Shown here: in pieces, positions 61,678 through 64,000 of the stretch
Layout: each line of letters opens with the position of its first letter
Numbering within the stretch: the first letter of the stretch is position 1
Source of the DNA: Streptomyces abikoensis
GTDB taxonomy: Bacteria; Actinomycetota; Actinomycetes; Streptomycetales; Streptomycetaceae
NCBI RefSeq assembly: GCF_014648775.1
Contig: NZ_BMRT01000001.1
Span: forward strand, 124,001-188,000
Reading direction: 5' to 3'
DNA length: 64,000 bases
Made by a program: the position numbers and the translations under genes
Notes under the pieces: model-generated
Databases searched by the model: none
Told to the model about the DNA's origin: nothing
Seen by the model: only the letters and a program-made list of their open reading frames with translations

Positions 61678-64000
61678 CGCCGGTCCCCGGAGGGGGTGCG
61701 GAGTCCCGCGCGGGCCCCGGCGGCCAGCCGTCCGGCAGCGCGGTCCACGAGCGCCATGATGGTCAGCGCGGGGTTGGCGCTGCCTTGGGTGGGGAGCACG
61801 CTGCCGTCCGTGAGGAGCAGGTTGGGCACCGCGAAGGTGCGCAGGTCCGCGTCCACGACGCCGTGCGCGGCGTCGCGCGCCATGCGGCAGCCCCCGACGA
61901 GGTGCGCGTACCGGTTGATCGTCATCACCTCGCTCGCCCCGGCGGCCCGCAGGATGTCCTCCATCACCGCCTCCGCCGCCCGGATCACCTGTCGGTCGTT
62001 CTCGCACTGGCTGTAGCTGAAGCGGGCCACCGGCAGCCCGTAACGGTCCTTCTCCTCGGCGAGGGTGACGCGGTTGCCGGGCTGCGGCAGCAGCTCGCAC
62101 AGGGCGCCGAGGGTGGCCCAGTGGACGTAGTCGCGCATGTAGCGGCGCAGGTCCTCGCCCCAGTGGCCCTGGGCGGTGACGTGTTCGGCCCAGACGATGG
62201 GCAGGGGGGAGACGTTCTGGACGGAGAAGCCGCGCCGGTAGGGCCGGTCGGAGCGGGTCTCGTAGAACTCCTCGCTGGTGACCTCCGGCGGTGGCGCCTT
62301 GTAGGAGCGCACCTCCTGGGTGAACCGGCCCGAGGTCTGGGGCGCGCCCTGCACCATCACATAGCGGCCGACGAGGTCGTGGTCGTTGCACAGGCCGTCG
62401 GGGAAGCGCCGGCTGGTGGAGTTCAGCAGCAGGCGCGGGGTCTCGATGGAGTATCCGGCGACGGCGACCGTACGGGCGCGCTGGAACCGTTCGCGGCCGT
62501 CGCGGACGTAGCGGACGCCGGTGGCCAGGCGCCCCCGTTCGTCCAGTTCGACGCCGGTGACCATGCACTGGGCGCGGATCTCGGCGCCGTGGGCGAGGGC
62601 GTCGGGCACATGGGTGATCAGGGTGGACGCCTTGGCGTTGACCTTGCAGCCCTGGAGGCAGAAGCCCCGGTAGACGCAGTGGGGGCGGTTGCCGAAGCGG
62701 CCGTTGGTGATGGCGACCGGCCCCACGCGGGCCTCCAGGCCCAGCGCCGCGGCGCCGCGCAGGAACACCTCCCCGTTGCCGCCCACGGGGTGCGGCGCGT
62801 GGGGATAGGGATGGGGGTCGCCCCAGGGCCAGTACTGTCCGGCCACCGGGAGCTCCTGCTCGATCCGTTCGTACGAGGCCCGCAGGTCGGCGTAGTCCAG
62901 CGGCCAGTCGGCGCCCACGCCGTCCTCGGTGTACGTGCGGAAGTCGGAGGGGTGGAACCTGGGGACGTACCCGGCGAAGTGGACGGTCGAGCCGCCCACG
63001 CCCCGCCCGGAGTTGTTCGCCCCCAGGGGGACGGGGTCCTCGCCCGCGATCACCCGGGGGTCGTTCCAGTACAGGTGGTGGGAGGCGGCCTCGTCGCTGA
63101 CCCAGTCGCTGTCGGGGTCCCAGAACGGGCCCGCCTCCAGGCAGACGACCGACCAGCCGTACCGGCTCATGCGCTGGGCCAGGGTCGCGCCGCCCGCGCC
63201 GCAGCCGACGACGACGAGGTCCACCTCGTCGCGGTCGTCGAAGCGCCGCATGCCCTCGACGAGCCGGCGGTCGAAGCGGGCGTCGCCGCGCGGGAGCAGC
63301 CAGGCCGAGGCGTTGCGGTCGCGCACCCGGCCCAGGGGGGAGGTGGTCTGCCGGAGGGTGTCGGTCGCGCTCCTGACGAGGCCGGCGAGGCCCGTGCGCG
63401 GCGCGCCGGGCCGCGCGGGCAGGTCGTCGTCCCTCTTGTCGTCGCTCCCGTCGTCCTCGGGCGGGGCCTCCTCCGGTTCGGTGTCCGGCACCTCCCAGGG
63501 CTCGCGGAGGCCCAGGCCGAGGCGCATATAGCCGCGCGGGTAGGCGGGGCCGCCGTAGCCGATCTCGTTCCAGGCCCAGGGGTGGGAGTAGAAGGCGGTG
63601 GCCGTGTAGCGGGTCCACAGACCCCAGACGTGACCGGCCGTCAGTCCGCGCCAGCGGTCGGAGCCCCGGGCGCGGACGGCTTCGATCAGGGCGGCCCGCC
63701 GCTCCGGCGACAGCTCGGCGAAGGGGGCGTCGTACCATTCGCGCGCGTCGTCGTCGAGGCCGCGCAGCGAGAGCCGCCACGCCGTGTCGTCCTCGGGCAT
63801 GTCCTCGAACCGCCACCCGTCGGTCTGTCGTTCGGCGAGCCGTGCGTCGATCATCTCCAGGACCGGCACCTTGGGGTCGTCCCACTGGGCCAGCAGGTGG
63901 TCGAAGAGCAGGGTGGCGACGGCTTCCTCGGCGAGAGTGAAGAACCGCAGCTCGGGCTGGCGGGCCGTGCGGGCGAACACCACGGCCGCAGTCGTGGCGT
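61674..64000 (-). CDS. GMC oxidoreductase with N-terminal gluconate dehydrogenase subunit 3-like domain (start beyond window)
   Basis: At least 769 aa; the frame is open to the window edge and the only GTG at 63983 has no ribosome site, so the true start is probably beyond position 64000. Residues 1-190 resemble gluconate 2-dehydrogenase subunit 3 (LRFFTLAEEAVATLLFDHLLA, GHVWGLWTRYTATAFYSHPW). The rest is a GMC flavoenzyme: VVVGCGAGGATLAQRMSRYG (FAD), NNSGRGVGGSTVHFAGYVPR, FCLQGCKVNAKASTL and SANPALTIMALVDRAAG. Subunits 3 and large are fused in one chain. Likely oxidises a sugar or aldonate. Confidence 0.87.
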   Translation of the reverse strand, partial: ATTAAVVFARTARQPELRFFTLAEEAVATLLFDHLLAQWDDPKVPVLEMIDARLAERQTDGWRFEDMPEDDTAWRLSLRGLDDDAREWYDAPFAELSPERRAALIEAVRARGSDRWRGLTAGHVWGLWTRYTATAFYSHPWAWNEIGYGGPAYPRGYMRLGLGLREPWEVPDTEPEEAPPEDDGSDDKRDDDLPARPGAPRTGLAGLVRSATDTLRQTTSPLGRVRDRNASAWLLPRGDARFDRRLVEGMRRFDDRDEVDLVVVGCGAGGATLAQRMSRYGWSVVCLEAGPFWDPDSDWVSDEAASHHLYWNDPRVIAGEDPVPLGANNSGRGVGGSTVHFAGYVPRFHPSDFRTYTEDGVGADWPLDYADLRASYERIEQELPVAGQYWPWGDPHPYPHAPHPVGGNGEVFLRGAAALGLEARVGPVAITNGRFGNRPHCVYRGFCLQGCKVNAKASTLITHVPDALAHGAEIRAQCMVTGVELDERGRLATGVRYVRDGRERFQRARTVAVAGYSIETPRLLLNSTSRRFPDGLCNDHDLVGRYVMVQGAPQTSGRFTQEVRSYKAPPPEVTSEEFYETRSDRPYRRGFSVQNVSPLPIVWAEHVTAQGHWGEDLRRYMRDYVHWATLGALCELLPQPGNRVTLAEEKDRYGLPVARFSYSQCENDRQVIRAAEAVMEDILRAAGASEVMTINRYAHLVGGCRMARDAAHGVVDADLRTFAVPNLLLTDGSVLPTQGSANPALTIMALVDRAAGRLAAGARAGLRTPSGDRR

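Overview
The window reads as chromosomal DNA of a Streptomyces or close actinomycete. GC is very high, with G or C at nearly every third codon position, GTG and TTG starts are common, and many genes overlap by 1-4 bases. Several families are typical of Streptomyces: DUF1876, DUF5947, DUF6131, DUF6328 and DUF6480 proteins, F420-dependent LLM oxidoreductases, a SigB/F/G-type sigma factor and SpoIIE phosphatases. I found no tRNA, rRNA, CRISPR array, transposase or prophage.

Layout. 1-4.2 kb: the start of a cytochrome P450, a DUF72 protein, a HIT hydrolase, a phosphoribosyltransferase-hydrolase fusion, two DUF1876 paralogues and a small Ntn-hydrolase-like protein. 4.3-8.0 kb (minus): six genes forming a compact Mrp/Mbh-type cation/proton antiporter module. 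8.2-23.5 kb: a complete [NiFe]-hydrogenase locus. hypX and a maturation endopeptidase are on the minus strand. hypABFCDE are on the plus strand. A second plus-strand operon holds an unknown 488-aa protein, the group-1h-like small and large subunits, a NifU-like protein, a DUF5947 protein and two tiny proteins. 23.6-28.2 kb: a hemerythrin, a stand-alone cytochrome b (QcrB) and oxidase subunits CtaD and CtaF. Together these give a plausible route from atmospheric H2 to a respiratory chain.

28.3-35.6 kb: small stress-type proteins (CsbD, DUF6131, DUF6458, DUF6328), a PfpI/DJ-1 protein, UdgX, an F420 oxidoreductase, a HAD phosphatase, a membrane protein and an Orn/Lys/Arg decarboxylase. 35.6-47.9 kb: sugar nucleotide and glycan genes. 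These are UDP-glucose dehydrogenase and UDP-xylose synthase (divergent), then a tightly packed run of carbamoyltransferase, GT2, GmhB, GT9, GT4-like, GT4, GmhA, HldE and GT9. They should make an NDP-heptose and assemble a carbamoylated glycan. 47.9-57.8 kb: a SigB/F/G-type sigma factor and stress or redox genes (HemK-like methyltransferase, CDGSH protein, diiron-type protein, CBS protein, large catalase, phosphoketolase, CAP-domain secreted protein). 57.8-64 kb (minus): an 885-aa protein that joins an APC amino-acid permease to a SpoIIE/PP2C phosphatase and an HATPase domain, then an enolase-superfamily enzyme and a GMC oxidoreductase fused to a gluconate-dehydrogenase-subunit-3-like domain.

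The most unusual items are the permease-phosphatase-kinase fusion with its overlapping upstream ORF, the Mbh-like antiporter module beside a hydrogenase, the NDP-heptose/carbamoyl glycan cluster, and several unexplained proteins inside the hydrogenase operon. All functional statements rest on reading motifs by eye; no search was run.
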